This document shows positions 35,701 through 43,970 of a stretch of 64,000 bases of DNA, one piece after another. The stretch spans positions 124,001 to 188,000 of the forward strand of contig NZ_JXJO01000004.1 of NCBI RefSeq assembly GCF_000826655.1, in the 5' to 3' direction. Numbering within the stretch: the stretch's first letter is position 1; each line of letters starts with the position of its first letter. The stretch is from Psychroserpens damuponensis. GTDB taxonomy: Bacteria > Bacteroidota > Bacteroidia > Flavobacteriales > Flavobacteriaceae. A program made the position numbers and the translations under genes. Below the pieces are notes generated by a model that did not search any database, was not told where the DNA came from, and saw nothing but the letters and a program-made list of their open reading frames with translations.

Positions 35701-36857
35701 GAGGAACCATCAGCATATAAATTTTTATAATACACATTATTTTGGGTGCTGATATCTTGAAATTCAAATCCGTTAACAATGATTAAATCTTCATCTGTAT
35801 CGAGATCAAAATCTGCAAAACGTGTTCCCCAAGACCAACCGGTTTGAGTTAGATTATTAAGTGTATTTGAATTAAAAAAATGATTAGTACCATCATTTTC
35901 TAGAAGGTCATTCATTTCTATACCTGTAATAAAAAAGTCTAAATTTTCATCGAGATTAAAATCGCCCACAGCAATTCCCATGTCATCAATCATATTATCT
36001 AAACCATATAATTGCGCTTGATCAACAAATGAATTCCCATCTTGATTAACGAATAAGCTATTAGGTTGATTAAAATCGTTAGACACATATAAATCCATCC
36101 AGCCGTCATTATTAATATCAAATGGCACAGCCATAAAACTAGCATTGTTACCTGAATCTTGCATGTTTGTTACACTTGTAACATTAGTAAACGTTCCGTT
36201 TGTATTATTTAAATAAAGGGAGTTGGTATCACAAGCATTCCAATCGTTTACATAGAGATCTAAAAAACCATCATTATTATAATCAAACCAAGTTGCTCCT
36301 GTGTGTCTACACTCACTAAATTGAGTTAGTCCTGCACCTTCAGTAACTTCGGTAAAAGTACCATTTTGGTTAATAAAGAGTTGAAGTTTATTTGAATGTG
36401 TAAACACTAAATCGGGAAAACCATCATTATTATAATCTCCCCAAGACACACCATGTTTGAGACCTTTGAGTCCATAGAAATCATCAATTTCATCAATAAC
36501 AGGATGTAAATTAGTTAAACCTACAAGTTCTGTTACATCGGTAAACGTGCCATTGTTATTATTTCTATAGAGTTTACTTTTGGTGCTCTCATCACTTTCT
36601 ACATCTTGAGCCCAAGCTACAACGAATATATCTAAGTCGTTGTCATTATCAAAATCTGCAACGGCAACACCATTATTATTTTCTAAATTCCCTAATCCTG
36701 CAGCAACTTGTACTTGCTCAAATATTTGAGCTTTTACAGATGTAGTCATAGCTAAAATAATTAGCAATATCACACATCGTAAATGTTGGCATGGTACTCC
36801 TGATGTCACTTTGATTTTTTTATAATGATAAATATTAGACGTTGTTAATAAACGCAT
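32775..36857 (-). CDS. T9SS-exported FG-GAP/ASPIC/vanadium haloperoxidase-like fusion protein
   Basis: The 1360-residue product has a signal peptide with a long N-region (cleavage near residue 44, SVKAQ) and FG-GAP/VCBS repeats with D-x-D/N-x-D-G calcium loops (about 50-430; DFDNDNDLDIFV, DYNNDGFPDLVF). An ASPIC/UnbV domain follows (about 455-535; NRDAIGAKLTL), then a thrombospondin-type-3-like segment (YGCLDPFSCSYNPEATIDDG, about 545-570), a PKD-like stretch and a PAP2/vanadium haloperoxidase domain (about 655-1275). All vanadate-binding residues are visible: K and R in IKGWYDYVRPIS (spacing 7), SGH in YVSGHSTYS, and R and H in SRIWGGIHPPAD (spacing 6). A type A T9SS sorting domain ends it (YPNPVINKEVFI). 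It likely oxidises halides, or acts as a phosphatase, at the surface. The combination is unusual. Confidence 0.88.
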   Translation of the reverse strand: MRLLTTSNIYHYKKIKVTSGVPCQHLRCVILLIILAMTTSVKAQIFEQVQVAAGLGNLENNNGVAVADFDNDNDLDIFVVAWAQDVESDESTKSKLYRNNNNGTFTDVTELVGLTNLHPVIDEIDDFYGLKGLKHGVSWGDYNNDGFPDLVFTHSNKLQLFINQNGTFTEVTEGAGLTQFSECRHTGATWFDYNNDGFLDLYVNDWNACDTNSLYLNNTNGTFTNVTSVTNMQDSGNNASFMAVPFDINNDGWMDLYVSNDFNQPNSLFVNQDGNSFVDQAQLYGLDNMIDDMGIAVGDFNLDENLDFFITGIEMNDLLENDGTNHFFNSNTLNNLTQTGWSWGTRFADFDLDTDEDLIIVNGFEFQDISTQNNVYYKNLYADGSSGFDDISQALSFNDLTVSVEAIDWDYDNDGDLDVYISNSDQQSILYENKLLNFDVVSTLHWFKVNLQGVVSNRDAIGAKLTLRTSERSYVRHYTGVGFLSQSLQAVHFGLSDDIQIDNLEIKWPSGLVEIHENLDVNTTILAIEGQGYSVLNILPSQKIYGCLDPFSCSYNPEATIDDGSCIYLDANEISGASSSGFFRIETYTYPIAIGSTANWSVTDGEIINGQNTNTISVKWGLNETGTISVREHNGNCYSQFQNYTVQLSASELPDDVSIARLWNEVLLEAIRNDFARPTVHARNLFHTSVAMYDIWAIYDDEANPYLLGNTVNNFSTEMLEFTPIESIEDSRRKAISYAMYRLLTYRFQNSPNAEASQQLFDLVMEQLGYETTNTVSTLYQFGNAAALGNFVAETMINYGNGDGSRELESFNNAYYSTINEPLAPAIVTTTLMNDPNRWQALSLDTYIDQSGNLIEGSVVEFLSPEWGNVHPFAMTIEDQVTYSREGDLYKVYNDPSDPPYLNLTNTDASSNAYKLGFSMVSIWGSHLDPSDNVLWDISPSSIGNTDITQFPTSYDDYPNFYNIIEGGDIGEGHALNPITGQAYESQIVPRGDYARVLAEFWADGPDSETPPGHWFTILNYVNEHPQLEKKFEGEGELLDDLEWDVKSYFILGGAMHDSAISAWSIKGWYDYVRPISAIRNMALLGQSTNETLSNYNVAGIPLVEGYVEIVDENDPLVGDEGVNVMKIKLYTWRGPDYIEDESIDEAGVGWILAENWWPYQRPTFVTPPFAGYVSGHSTYSRAASEVLTKITGSAFFPGGLGEFTANKNEFLVFEQGPSVDVKLQWATYRDASDQTSLSRIWGGIHPPADDIPGRLIGEKVGNDAFAFAVPYFYGNVTTFETNKQIVYPNPVINKEVFITNSNHDDNITIFDIRGRQVAILKTEFNEFGRVTKVVLPNATAAGLYFLNINATSQLLIIKS

Positions 36858-37037
36858 CTTTGCGATTATTACATCATACGAATTTTTACAAGCTTCATAT
36901 CATGTTGTTGCGCAAGTACAGTTGTGTTATTAAGTAACTAATTTAACAAAAAAAAACGAATGAAATCTTTTGCAGGAAAGTTAGTAATTAAGTTAGAACT
37001 TGCAATAGATTATATACCTTGTTGTGCGTTCGTAAAT

Positions 37038-37568
37038 TTATTCCGGTTTATGTACTTCAAGTTCAATTTCAACCATAAATTCTGGTAATGCTAACCCTTT
37101 AACTTCTAGCCAAGAGCCAGTTGGAAATTCGTTTTTATAAATTTCAGCACGATATGCTGATTTTTCCAGCATTTGTGCCATGTTAGTTGTAAAAATATCT
37201 TCTTTTATTACATCATCAAACGTGCAACCATAGTGTTTTAATATTTTTTCCAAATCGGCATAACAGTTTTTCATTTGCTGTTCGATATCTCCAATAGCCG
37301 TTGGATTTCCTGCATCATCCATACTTACTGCTCCAGAAATTTTAATATTATTTCCAATTTTCACAGCGTGGGAATATCCATATGCTTTTTCTAGCTCTGG
37401 TCGCAACAGAAAATATTCAGGCTGTTCGGATTCAACTAGTACTACTTTTGTTTCTTCTTTTGTTTCTTCCTTCGTTTCTTCTTTTTGCTTTTCCTCACAG
37501 CCGTGTAATCCAAAAAATAATACGCAAAGCGTTGCGAGTAAAGTCAATCGATTGATTATTGTTCTCAT
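37038..37568 (-). CDS. Rid-family (YjgF/UK114) lipoprotein lacking the usual arginine
   Basis: The 176-residue protein has a lipoprotein signal (FFGLHGC, cysteine about residue 24). A repeated acidic/basic linker EETKEETKEETK and then a Rid domain follow (about 60-175; HAVKIGNNIKISGAVSMDD, EQQMKNCYADLEKIL). Cytosolic RidA proteins deaminate reactive enamines and need an arginine in the motif P-x-R-S near the end. Here the matching residues are FPTGSWLEV, with glycine in its place. It is therefore probably not a classical imine deaminase, and its position in the envelope also differs. Function unknown. Confidence 0.82.
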   Translation of the reverse strand: MRTIINRLTLLATLCVLFFGLHGCEEKQKEETKEETKEETKVVLVESEQPEYFLLRPELEKAYGYSHAVKIGNNIKISGAVSMDDAGNPTAIGDIEQQMKNCYADLEKILKHYGCTFDDVIKEDIFTTNMAQMLEKSAYRAEIYKNEFPTGSWLEVKGLALPEFMVEIELEVHKPE

Positions 37569-37781
37569 AATTTTTATTGTTTAGTTTGTTAAATGATTGG
37601 TTTTTTTGTGATCACATTTTTATAATGACGTTATTTTTTTCTTTATGACGCAGAACTTAGTGACTTCAAAACATTTATACTTAAATACATTGAAAACATA
37701 AACAGTGCACAACAAATTAAATTTAACATAAAGCTTAAATAACTGATAACTATATTATTATAAAAGTAAAAAAAAAAAAAA

Positions 37782-37805
37782 GAATCCCATTAAAGTATGG
37801 GATTC
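37782..37805 (-). terminator. Terminator of the orphan 248-residue protein gene
   Basis: GAATCCCAT (37782-37790) and ATGGGATTC (37797-37805) form a perfect 9-bp stem over a 6-base loop. A run of about 14 A on the left gives a U tract on the minus strand. It lies about 45 bases after the minus-strand stop at 37849. Confidence 0.8.
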
Positions 37806-37848
37806 CTAAAAAAAATATAGAGGCTTTTATAACAAACTGTAATTACGT

Positions 37849-38595
37849 TTAATTTAATCCTGAAATACCATTTACAGAAAGTGTATTGATTGTGGTAGTA
37901 CCAGATGCAACAAAATCGGCTGTTGCTGGTGTACCAGATTGATATGTGAATTGATATGATGTCAGTAATTTTCTACCATCCATATCAGTACCTCCTGCAA
38001 CCCATACATAAATCCAAACCACATCTCCATTGTTGAGAGGCGCATTAGGAACTTTTTTAGCAATACTATTTAATGTCATTTTTTTACCACATCCTGCTGT
38101 TAATGTACCACTCCATAACCAATTATTCCAATCATTATAGTTATGTTTTGGTTGTATTTCTCCACCATCATACCACATGGCAGTAAATTGACAATTGGCA
38201 GCCAATTTATTTTTTAAACTTATTGCTGAAATTTCACCACCCATTAAATTAGCACGACGTGCAAAATCTAAACTTGGAGCAGTTTCATTTTTCAACTCAG
38301 TTGTAATTTCGGTGCTTGGAGTTATGGTTCCTGAAGGTGATTCTAATGCCTTTTGAGTTAATTCGTCATGTTGTTGTTTTCCTAATTCGGGAATACAGCT
38401 AAGTGCAGCATGAGCCCAAACAGGAGAAGCTTTCATCAATTGTGTAGTTACAACTTCAAGCCCAAGTTCATCTACAGCAGTATTAAAAATATCTTGAAAA
38501 TCTTTTTTTTGGTCAGCGATTATTTCAGCTGTTTTGGTAGCGCCTAATTTTTTAGCTAACTCGATACCGCGAATTCGTTCTTTGTTATAATCCAT
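37849..38595 (-). CDS. Orphan two-part protein, unknown function
   Basis: With the ATG at 38593-38595 the protein has 248 residues (MDYNKERIRGIELAKKLG). The frame extends to a GTG at 38634, but the ATG is preferred. Residues 1-100 are helical and charged (KTAEIIADQKKDFQDIFNTA). Residues 125-248 look beta-rich with tryptophans and glycines (FTAMWYDGG, NDWNNWLWSGTLTAGCGKK, GDVVWIYVWVAGGTDMDG) and end in a serine/threonine-rich tail. There is no signal peptide and no recognised domain. The gene stands alone with its own strong terminator and long gaps on both sides. The C-terminal part could be a binding or pore-type beta domain; that is a guess from composition. Confidence 0.65.
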   Translation of the reverse strand: MDYNKERIRGIELAKKLGATKTAEIIADQKKDFQDIFNTAVDELGLEVVTTQLMKASPVWAHAALSCIPELGKQQHDELTQKALESPSGTITPSTEITTELKNETAPSLDFARRANLMGGEISAISLKNKLAANCQFTAMWYDGGEIQPKHNYNDWNNWLWSGTLTAGCGKKMTLNSIAKKVPNAPLNNGDVVWIYVWVAGGTDMDGRKLLTSYQFTYQSGTPATADFVASGTTTINTLSVNGISGLN

Positions 38596-39014
38596 TATTT
38601 CTAATCTTTTAATTTTTATCCCTACTCTATTCACTTCGGTTTTTCAGGATCCACCATTGTAAATAAACTGCTAGTAGCTACTCAATTAAATCATTAGTTT
38701 AATTACCATACAAAGATCCTATAAAACAGTAATATGTATTAAAGTAGATGTACCCAAATATTAAAAACAAGTATAATTACTTAGTCCAAGTGAATTTTAA
38801 CGTATCTATTATAACTAGTTGATAATATGATATTTAAAACACAAGTAAAGTTGATTAAATTAAAAAAACATACATTTTTATCTTTAAATGAGATATAATA
38901 TCTTCGGAAAATAAACTCACAAAAACACGTTAAAAGCAACATGTAAAGCAGCTAATTATTAAAGGTAATGACTGCAAATTTCTAAGTAATTTACTATACA
39001 TATTGGCCAATAAA

Positions 39015-39041
39015 AAAGAGCAATCTTTTGAATTGCTCTTT
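39015..39041 (-). terminator. Terminator of the CBS/CysK-like gene
   Basis: AAAGAGCAAT (39015-39024) and ATTGCTCTTT (39032-39041) form a perfect 10-bp stem over a 7-base loop, 24 bases after the minus-strand stop, with A/T-rich flanks. The rest of the 38596-39014 gap shows no gene or other structure I can name. Confidence 0.75.
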
Positions 39042-39064
39042 ATATACATTGTTATAATACGTTT

Positions 39065-40045
39065 TTATTCAATATAACCCATCTCGCGCATCCAATCATT
39101 ATTATACATTTTTCCAACATAACGACTTCCATGATCATGAAACAACACGACAACAACATCATCTTTTGTAAAATGTTCTTTTAATTGCAATAGGCCTTTG
39201 ATAGCAGCTCCTGCACTGTTACCTAAAAACATACCTTCTTCTAAGGCTAATTTTTGAGTGTATACTGCTGCGTCCTTATCGGTTACTTTAGTGAAACCAT
39301 CAATGATAGAAAAATCTACATTTTCTGGTAATATATCTTCTCCAATACCTTCTGTAACGTAAGGGTAAATTTCTTTTTCGTCAAAAACACCTGTTTCATG
39401 GTATTTTTTAAAGACACTACCATACGTATCAATTCCCCAAACTTTCACATCAGGATTTTGTTCTTTTAGGTATTTACCAACACCAGAAATTGTTCCTCCA
39501 GTACCAACACCAACAACAAAATGAGTGACTTTTCCATCGGTTTGTTTCCAAATTTCTGGACCAGTACTTTCGTAATGTGCTTTGGCATTACTTGGGTTAT
39601 CATATTGGTTAACGTACCATGAGTTTGGTGTTTCTTCTCCTAAACGTTTAGAAACTGAGTAGTACGATCTAGGATCTGTTGGTTCTACATCTGTAGGACA
39701 AACAACAACCTCAGCTCCATGTGCTCTTAAGACATCTGTTTTTTCTTTAGATTGCTTATCACTAATTACGAAAATACATTTGTAGCCTTTTACAATGGCT
39801 GCTAAAGCCAATCCCATACCTGTATTTCCAGAGGTTCCTTCAATGATGGTTCCACCTGGTTTTAATCGTCCGTCAGCCTCTGCATCCTCAATCATTTTTA
39901 AAGCCATACGGTCTTTTGTTGAGTTTCCTGGATTGAAGGTTTCATACTTTGACAATACCAAACATGGTAAGTCGGCAGTTAATTTATTAAGTTTTACTAA
40001 AGGTGTATTTCCAATAGTTTCAAGAATATTTTTAGCGTATTGCAT
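39065..40045 (-). CDS. PLP-dependent cysteine synthase / cystathionine beta-synthase-like enzyme
   Basis: From the ATG at 40043-40045 the protein has 326 residues (MQYAKNILETIGNTPLVKLN). Sixteen more upstream codons are open but unlike the family. The PLP lysine is in FNPGNSTKDRMA, the substrate loop is EGTSGNTGMGLA and the phosphate-binding loop is GVGTGGTISGVG. The stretch VEPTDPRSYYSVSKRL is closer to cystathionine beta-synthase than to CysK. No C-terminal CBS domain pair is present. It makes cysteine or cystathionine from serine-type substrates; which one cannot be told by eye. Confidence 0.88.
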   Translation of the reverse strand: MQYAKNILETIGNTPLVKLNKLTADLPCLVLSKYETFNPGNSTKDRMALKMIEDAEADGRLKPGGTIIEGTSGNTGMGLALAAIVKGYKCIFVISDKQSKEKTDVLRAHGAEVVVCPTDVEPTDPRSYYSVSKRLGEETPNSWYVNQYDNPSNAKAHYESTGPEIWKQTDGKVTHFVVGVGTGGTISGVGKYLKEQNPDVKVWGIDTYGSVFKKYHETGVFDEKEIYPYVTEGIGEDILPENVDFSIIDGFTKVTDKDAAVYTQKLALEEGMFLGNSAGAAIKGLLQLKEHFTKDDVVVVLFHDHGSRYVGKMYNNDWMREMGYIE

Positions 40046-40284
40046 CGTCCTAATTTTATGATGACAAAAATAAGTAAAACTAAAGTTTTGCAACTATTTT
40101 CTTCGGAAATCTTATACGTCAACATCCTTAGTAACCTTACTTAGAAAAACTTGGCTTACCGACTACACTTTGGGAAAATAGCAAAAGCCTTAGCTTTGAG
40201 TTAAGGATGGTAGTGACATCCTTTTTTGAGGTGAATGAGCTTGCGAAATGACACTAAAAAAAAGATATAACGGACAGCCTGACG

Positions 40285-40308
40285 TTTTATCACCAGAACG
40301 TGATAAAA
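40285..40308. terminator. Hairpin downstream of the LolC/E-like permease gene
   Basis: TTTTATCAC (40285-40293) and GTGATAAAA (40300-40308) form a 9-bp perfect stem with a 6-base loop, about 45 bases beyond the minus-strand stop at 40354. No T tract follows beyond the stem. The rest of 40046-40353 has no gene. Confidence 0.5.
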
Positions 40309-40353
40309 GGTAACTCCCAACTCAACAAAACTTAAATCACCATTTTTTATAAA

Positions 40354-41592
40354 TTACTCAAAGCGAATGGCCTTAACAGGAGATATTTTTGAGATAATAA
40401 CCGATGGAATTAATAACATTAAAAAACAAGCAACAAATGTCCCTATGTTGAGTAAAATAATATAATCTAAACCAATATGCACAGGAATTATAGATACGTA
40501 ATATTGCTCTGGGTCTGGAAACTTTAGTAGTTCAAATTGCTGCTGAGCAAATAATAAAGCCAAACCAATGCTATTTCCCCAAAGTAAACCCAAGCCAATT
40601 AAATAGGTTGCGTTGTACAAAAATACTTTTCTAATACTCCAATTGCTACTTCCTAATGCTTTTAAAATACCAATCATTTGGGTACGTTCTAAAATTAGAA
40701 CGAGTAAGGCTGTGATCATATTAATTCCTGCTACGATAATCATGATGGCGATTATCCCATAGGTATTATTATCAAATATTTTAATCCATTCAAAGGTGGT
40801 ATAAAACTTTTCTTCTATGGTTTGTGTGTCTAAGTGTGATGGTGTATTATCACGTATTTGTTGTTCTTTTTCTAATAGTTGGGTAAAATCTTTGAGATAG
40901 ACTTCAAAGTTTCCTACTTCGGTTTTTTCCCATTTATTCATACGTTGAATATGACTTAAATCACCAATCATGAAGTTTTTATCAATATCTTGAAATCCGG
41001 AGTTGAAAATTCCAACCACGTTAAATTTCCGTTGAAAAGGAATATCATCAATACTCTCTTTTCCAAACATAGTTTCAAAAGTATCTCCAACTTTAAATTG
41101 TAATCTATTAGCTAAATAGCTCGAAATTACCACATCGTTACTGAGTTTCCCTTGGTAGGCTGGCAACACACCATCTACTAAAAAATCTTTGAGGTAAGAC
41201 CAATCATAATCGGCACCAACACCTTTAAGTACAATGCCTTCAAAATCGGTTTCTGTTCTAATAATCCCAAATTTAGTAGCAACTCCTTGAATATGTTTAA
41301 TATCTTCAACGGCATTAAATTGTGGATAAAATGCTTGATCTAGAGAAATTGGTACGATGGATTCGTTAGAATCGTTAGTGTCATAATTATTGATGGTGAT
41401 ATGACCATTAAATGCTACAACCTTTTCTCTCACTTTTTTTTGAAGTCCTAAACCTGTAGCAATAGCAATAAGCATAACAACAATACCAATAGCAATTGCA
41501 GCAATACCAATTTTTATTATTGGTGCCGAAACACTACTTTTATACGCTTTACTACCAATAATGCGTTTAGCTATAAAAAACTCGTAATTCAA
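40354..41592 (-). CDS. FtsX/LolC-E family ABC transporter permease
   Basis: The 412-residue protein has one N-terminal helix (about 24-48) and a large periplasmic domain (about 50-270). Three C-terminal helices follow, with IGILKALGSSNWSIRKVFLYNA between the first two, the plan of LolC/LolE and related permeases. FFIAKRIIGSKAYKSSVSAP is the typical start. These proteins extract lipoproteins from the inner membrane or move other lipids, together with an ATPase that is not adjacent here. The start appears to be TTG (41590-41592), because the only other in-frame codons before the upstream stop are ATT and ATA. It is nine bases from the divergent namZ start. Confidence 0.85.
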   Translation of the reverse strand: MNYEFFIAKRIIGSKAYKSSVSAPIIKIGIAAIAIGIVVMLIAIATGLGLQKKVREKVVAFNGHITINNYDTNDSNESIVPISLDQAFYPQFNAVEDIKHIQGVATKFGIIRTETDFEGIVLKGVGADYDWSYLKDFLVDGVLPAYQGKLSNDVVISSYLANRLQFKVGDTFETMFGKESIDDIPFQRKFNVVGIFNSGFQDIDKNFMIGDLSHIQRMNKWEKTEVGNFEVYLKDFTQLLEKEQQIRDNTPSHLDTQTIEEKFYTTFEWIKIFDNNTYGIIAIMIIVAGINMITALLVLILERTQMIGILKALGSSNWSIRKVFLYNATYLIGLGLLWGNSIGLALLFAQQQFELLKFPDPEQYYVSIIPVHIGLDYIILLNIGTFVACFLMLLIPSVIISKISPVKAIRFE

Positions 41593-41601
41593 AATTATTA
41601 T

Positions 41602-42876
41602 ATGCGTTTATCGAAGTTCAAAAATAGGGTTTTCCCGATAATTATTCTGTTTGTTTTGGTTCTCATTTCTTGTGGCTCAAAAACAAAGGATCATACTGCT
41701 CAAAATAATGACATCCTGAATTCTAAAAACACATTAGAGGAGGATCAATTTAATGATGATATTATAGTTGCTGCAAACCTAATTGACACGTATTTACCTT
41801 TATTAAAAGGAAAGCGTGTTGGTATTATTGCAAATCAAACTAGTGTTATTTTCTCGAGTAAAGAAGCTCAAGGCACTATTACTTTTACTCATATTGTAGA
41901 TAGCTTATTACAAAGAGACGTTAACATCAAAAAAGTATTTGCGCCTGAGCATGGATTTAGAGGTCAAGCAGATGCAGGCGAAATCGTAAAAGATGGTATT
42001 GATACCAAAACCAATTTACCTATTGTATCACTCTACGGAAAAAACAAAAAACCATCTCTTAAACAATTAGCAGATTTAGATGTCGTGATTTTTGATATTC
42101 AAGATGTTGGAGCACGTTTTTACACGTATATTTCTAGTTTACATTATGTGATGGAAGCTTGTGCTGAGGCTAAAATCCCTGTTATTATATTAGATAGACC
42201 AAACCCAAATGGAAATTATATTGATGGCCCTATTTTAGAACTTGAGCATAAAAGTTTTGTTGGGATGCACCCAATACCTGTTGTTCATGGGATGACCATT
42301 GGTGAATATGCAAAAATGATAAATGGCGAAGGTTGGTTAGAAAATAAGATTACATGCGACCTTACGATTATTGAAATGCAAAATTACTCGCATGACAAAG
42401 CTTATAGTTTACCAATAAAACCGTCTCCTAATTTACCAAACGACAAATCTATAAACCTCTATCCTAGCCTTTGCTTTTTTGAAGGTACTAATGTTAATGC
42501 AGGTCGTGGCACCTCTAAGCAATTTCAAATTTATGGAAGTCCGTATTTAGATAAAACGGTGTATAACTTTAAATATATACCAATGCCAAATGAAGGTGCT
42601 AAATATCCAAAACATGATGGTGTGTTGTGTTATGGTGAGGATTTAAGCAAAGGTGAAAATCTTAATCAAATAGACTTGAGTTATTTGATTAACGCGTATC
42701 AAAACTCAATAGACAAAAAAGTATTTTTTAATGATTTCTTTTCTAAACTTGCTGGCACAAAAGCTTTGCGACTGCAGATTGAATCTGGTGTTTCTGAGAA
42801 AGAAATTCGTGAAACTTGGGCTGATGGATTAGAGAATTTTCGAAGTAAAAGGGATAAGTATTTACTTTATGAATAG
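41602..42876 (+). CDS. namZ: Exo-beta-N-acetylmuramidase NamZ (DUF1343), lipoprotein
   Basis: The 424-residue protein has a lipoprotein signal (LVLISCGS, cysteine about residue 24) and the DUF1343 domain: GKRVGIIANQTSV, FAPEHGFRGQADAGE, VVIFDIQDVGARFYTYI, LDRPNPNGNYIDGPILE. DUF1343 has been identified as NamZ, which releases N-acetylmuramic acid from the non-reducing end of peptidoglycan fragments, for wall recycling. No other recycling gene is adjacent. Its promoter must lie within or very near the divergent permease gene, since only nine bases separate the starts. Confidence 0.9.
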   Translation: MRLSKFKNRVFPIIILFVLVLISCGSKTKDHTAQNNDILNSKNTLEEDQFNDDIIVAANLIDTYLPLLKGKRVGIIANQTSVIFSSKEAQGTITFTHIVDSLLQRDVNIKKVFAPEHGFRGQADAGEIVKDGIDTKTNLPIVSLYGKNKKPSLKQLADLDVVIFDIQDVGARFYTYISSLHYVMEACAEAKIPVIILDRPNPNGNYIDGPILELEHKSFVGMHPIPVVHGMTIGEYAKMINGEGWLENKITCDLTIIEMQNYSHDKAYSLPIKPSPNLPNDKSINLYPSLCFFEGTNVNAGRGTSKQFQIYGSPYLDKTVYNFKYIPMPNEGAKYPKHDGVLCYGEDLSKGENLNQIDLSYLINAYQNSIDKKVFFNDFFSKLAGTKALRLQIESGVSEKEIRETWADGLENFRSKRDKYLLYE

Positions 42877-43013
42877 ATTCTATTTGAAGCGCAGAATCAC
42901 AAATTAAATTTAAAGCTTGAAATTGATTTACCTTTTCAAAAAATAAAAAAAACAATTTACGGTTAATCAAACCGAAGTCGTATTCGCGCGAGTTAGTTAA
43001 ATTATGATAATTA

Positions 43014-43673
43014 TTAATCAAGGTACGGCTTACCGTTGGGTCTAAGGTTTGTTCGTCTGTACTCTGCTCGTGTTTGAACTTTTGAACGATCTTGTTCAGA
43101 GAGATCATAAGTCTTTGATACTTTGTCTTCAAAAGCCGCATAGGCTTTGTCAGTATTATTATTTGCGATGCTCCTAGACACATTATCTATGTCTAAACCT
43201 AAATCAATATTAGTCGAGATACTTGCGACATCATTTACATCTAATTCTACATCTGCAAGAGCAGCTACAGCCATATCAGATTCAAAAGGAGCAACGTAAT
43301 CAAACGGTAATAATCTATCTATTTGAAACACAATAATTTTATCTGCTTGATAAAACATTACAGTATATTTACCTAAAGGCAATTCTTCTAAAGAAATTTT
43401 TGCGCTTTTTACTGCTGGTTTAAAGTCAAACACTTTTTCGGTAGTATTACTTATAAAACGAACTTTTTTAAATAAATATTTGTTTTCTAAGAGTAGAGAA
43501 TCTTGATTATCTGATAGATTATGATCGAGCTCATAAGCCAACGGATTGATGTTTTTTTTAATTAAAGTAAATGTTTCTTCCTGAGCAAATGCGTTGTTAT
43601 TACTTATAAGAAATGAAATAACTATGACGCATAGGCGAATTAATGATAGGTCTAGGTTAGTTAACTTGTTCAT
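43014..43673 (-). CDS. Secreted protein of unknown function
   Basis: From the ATG at 43671-43673 the protein has 219 residues, with a signal peptide ending NNAFAQ. The mature N-terminal half looks like a beta-sandwich carrier or PapD-like unit (KISLEELPLGKYTVMFYQAD). It is followed by an acidic stretch (ALADVELDVNDVASIS) and a basic C-terminus with TRAEYRRTNLRPNGKPYLD. The C-terminal RPNGKPY resembles short tails in flavobacterial secreted proteins, but I do not recognise the family. A second minus-strand frame at 42743-43183 overlaps its end and looks like a shadow. Confidence 0.6.
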   Translation of the reverse strand: MNKLTNLDLSLIRLCVIVISFLISNNNAFAQEETFTLIKKNINPLAYELDHNLSDNQDSLLLENKYLFKKVRFISNTTEKVFDFKPAVKSAKISLEELPLGKYTVMFYQADKIIVFQIDRLLPFDYVAPFESDMAVAALADVELDVNDVASISTNIDLGLDIDNVSRSIANNNTDKAYAAFEDKVSKTYDLSEQDRSKVQTRAEYRRTNLRPNGKPYLD

Positions 43674-43970
43674 GATTGGGGCCATTTAAAGATTAAACTC
43701 GGTATATATCCAACCTCATTTTGAGGTTATGGATTTATTTATGTCATGCACTACAATTAAACTCTAGTTTTACCTAGAACCTCAACATTAGTACACCACA
43801 AACTTAAAGGCATTTTGTATGCTTTGTTAATAACTTAGATGTATTAATAAAAAGAAACGATGAACGGATTCATGTTACAAATAAAATAGACCAATAACAC
43901 GTTTAAAAGAAATTCACTAAACACACAACGTCATTAAGTCGCTAAAAATGAACACTTAAACGATAGGTTT

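Noticed and set aside
42743-43183. Minus-strand open frame of 146 codons
   Set aside because: It overlaps the ends of namZ and of the secreted protein at 43014-43673 in another frame, has no signal or motif, and is best explained as a shadow.
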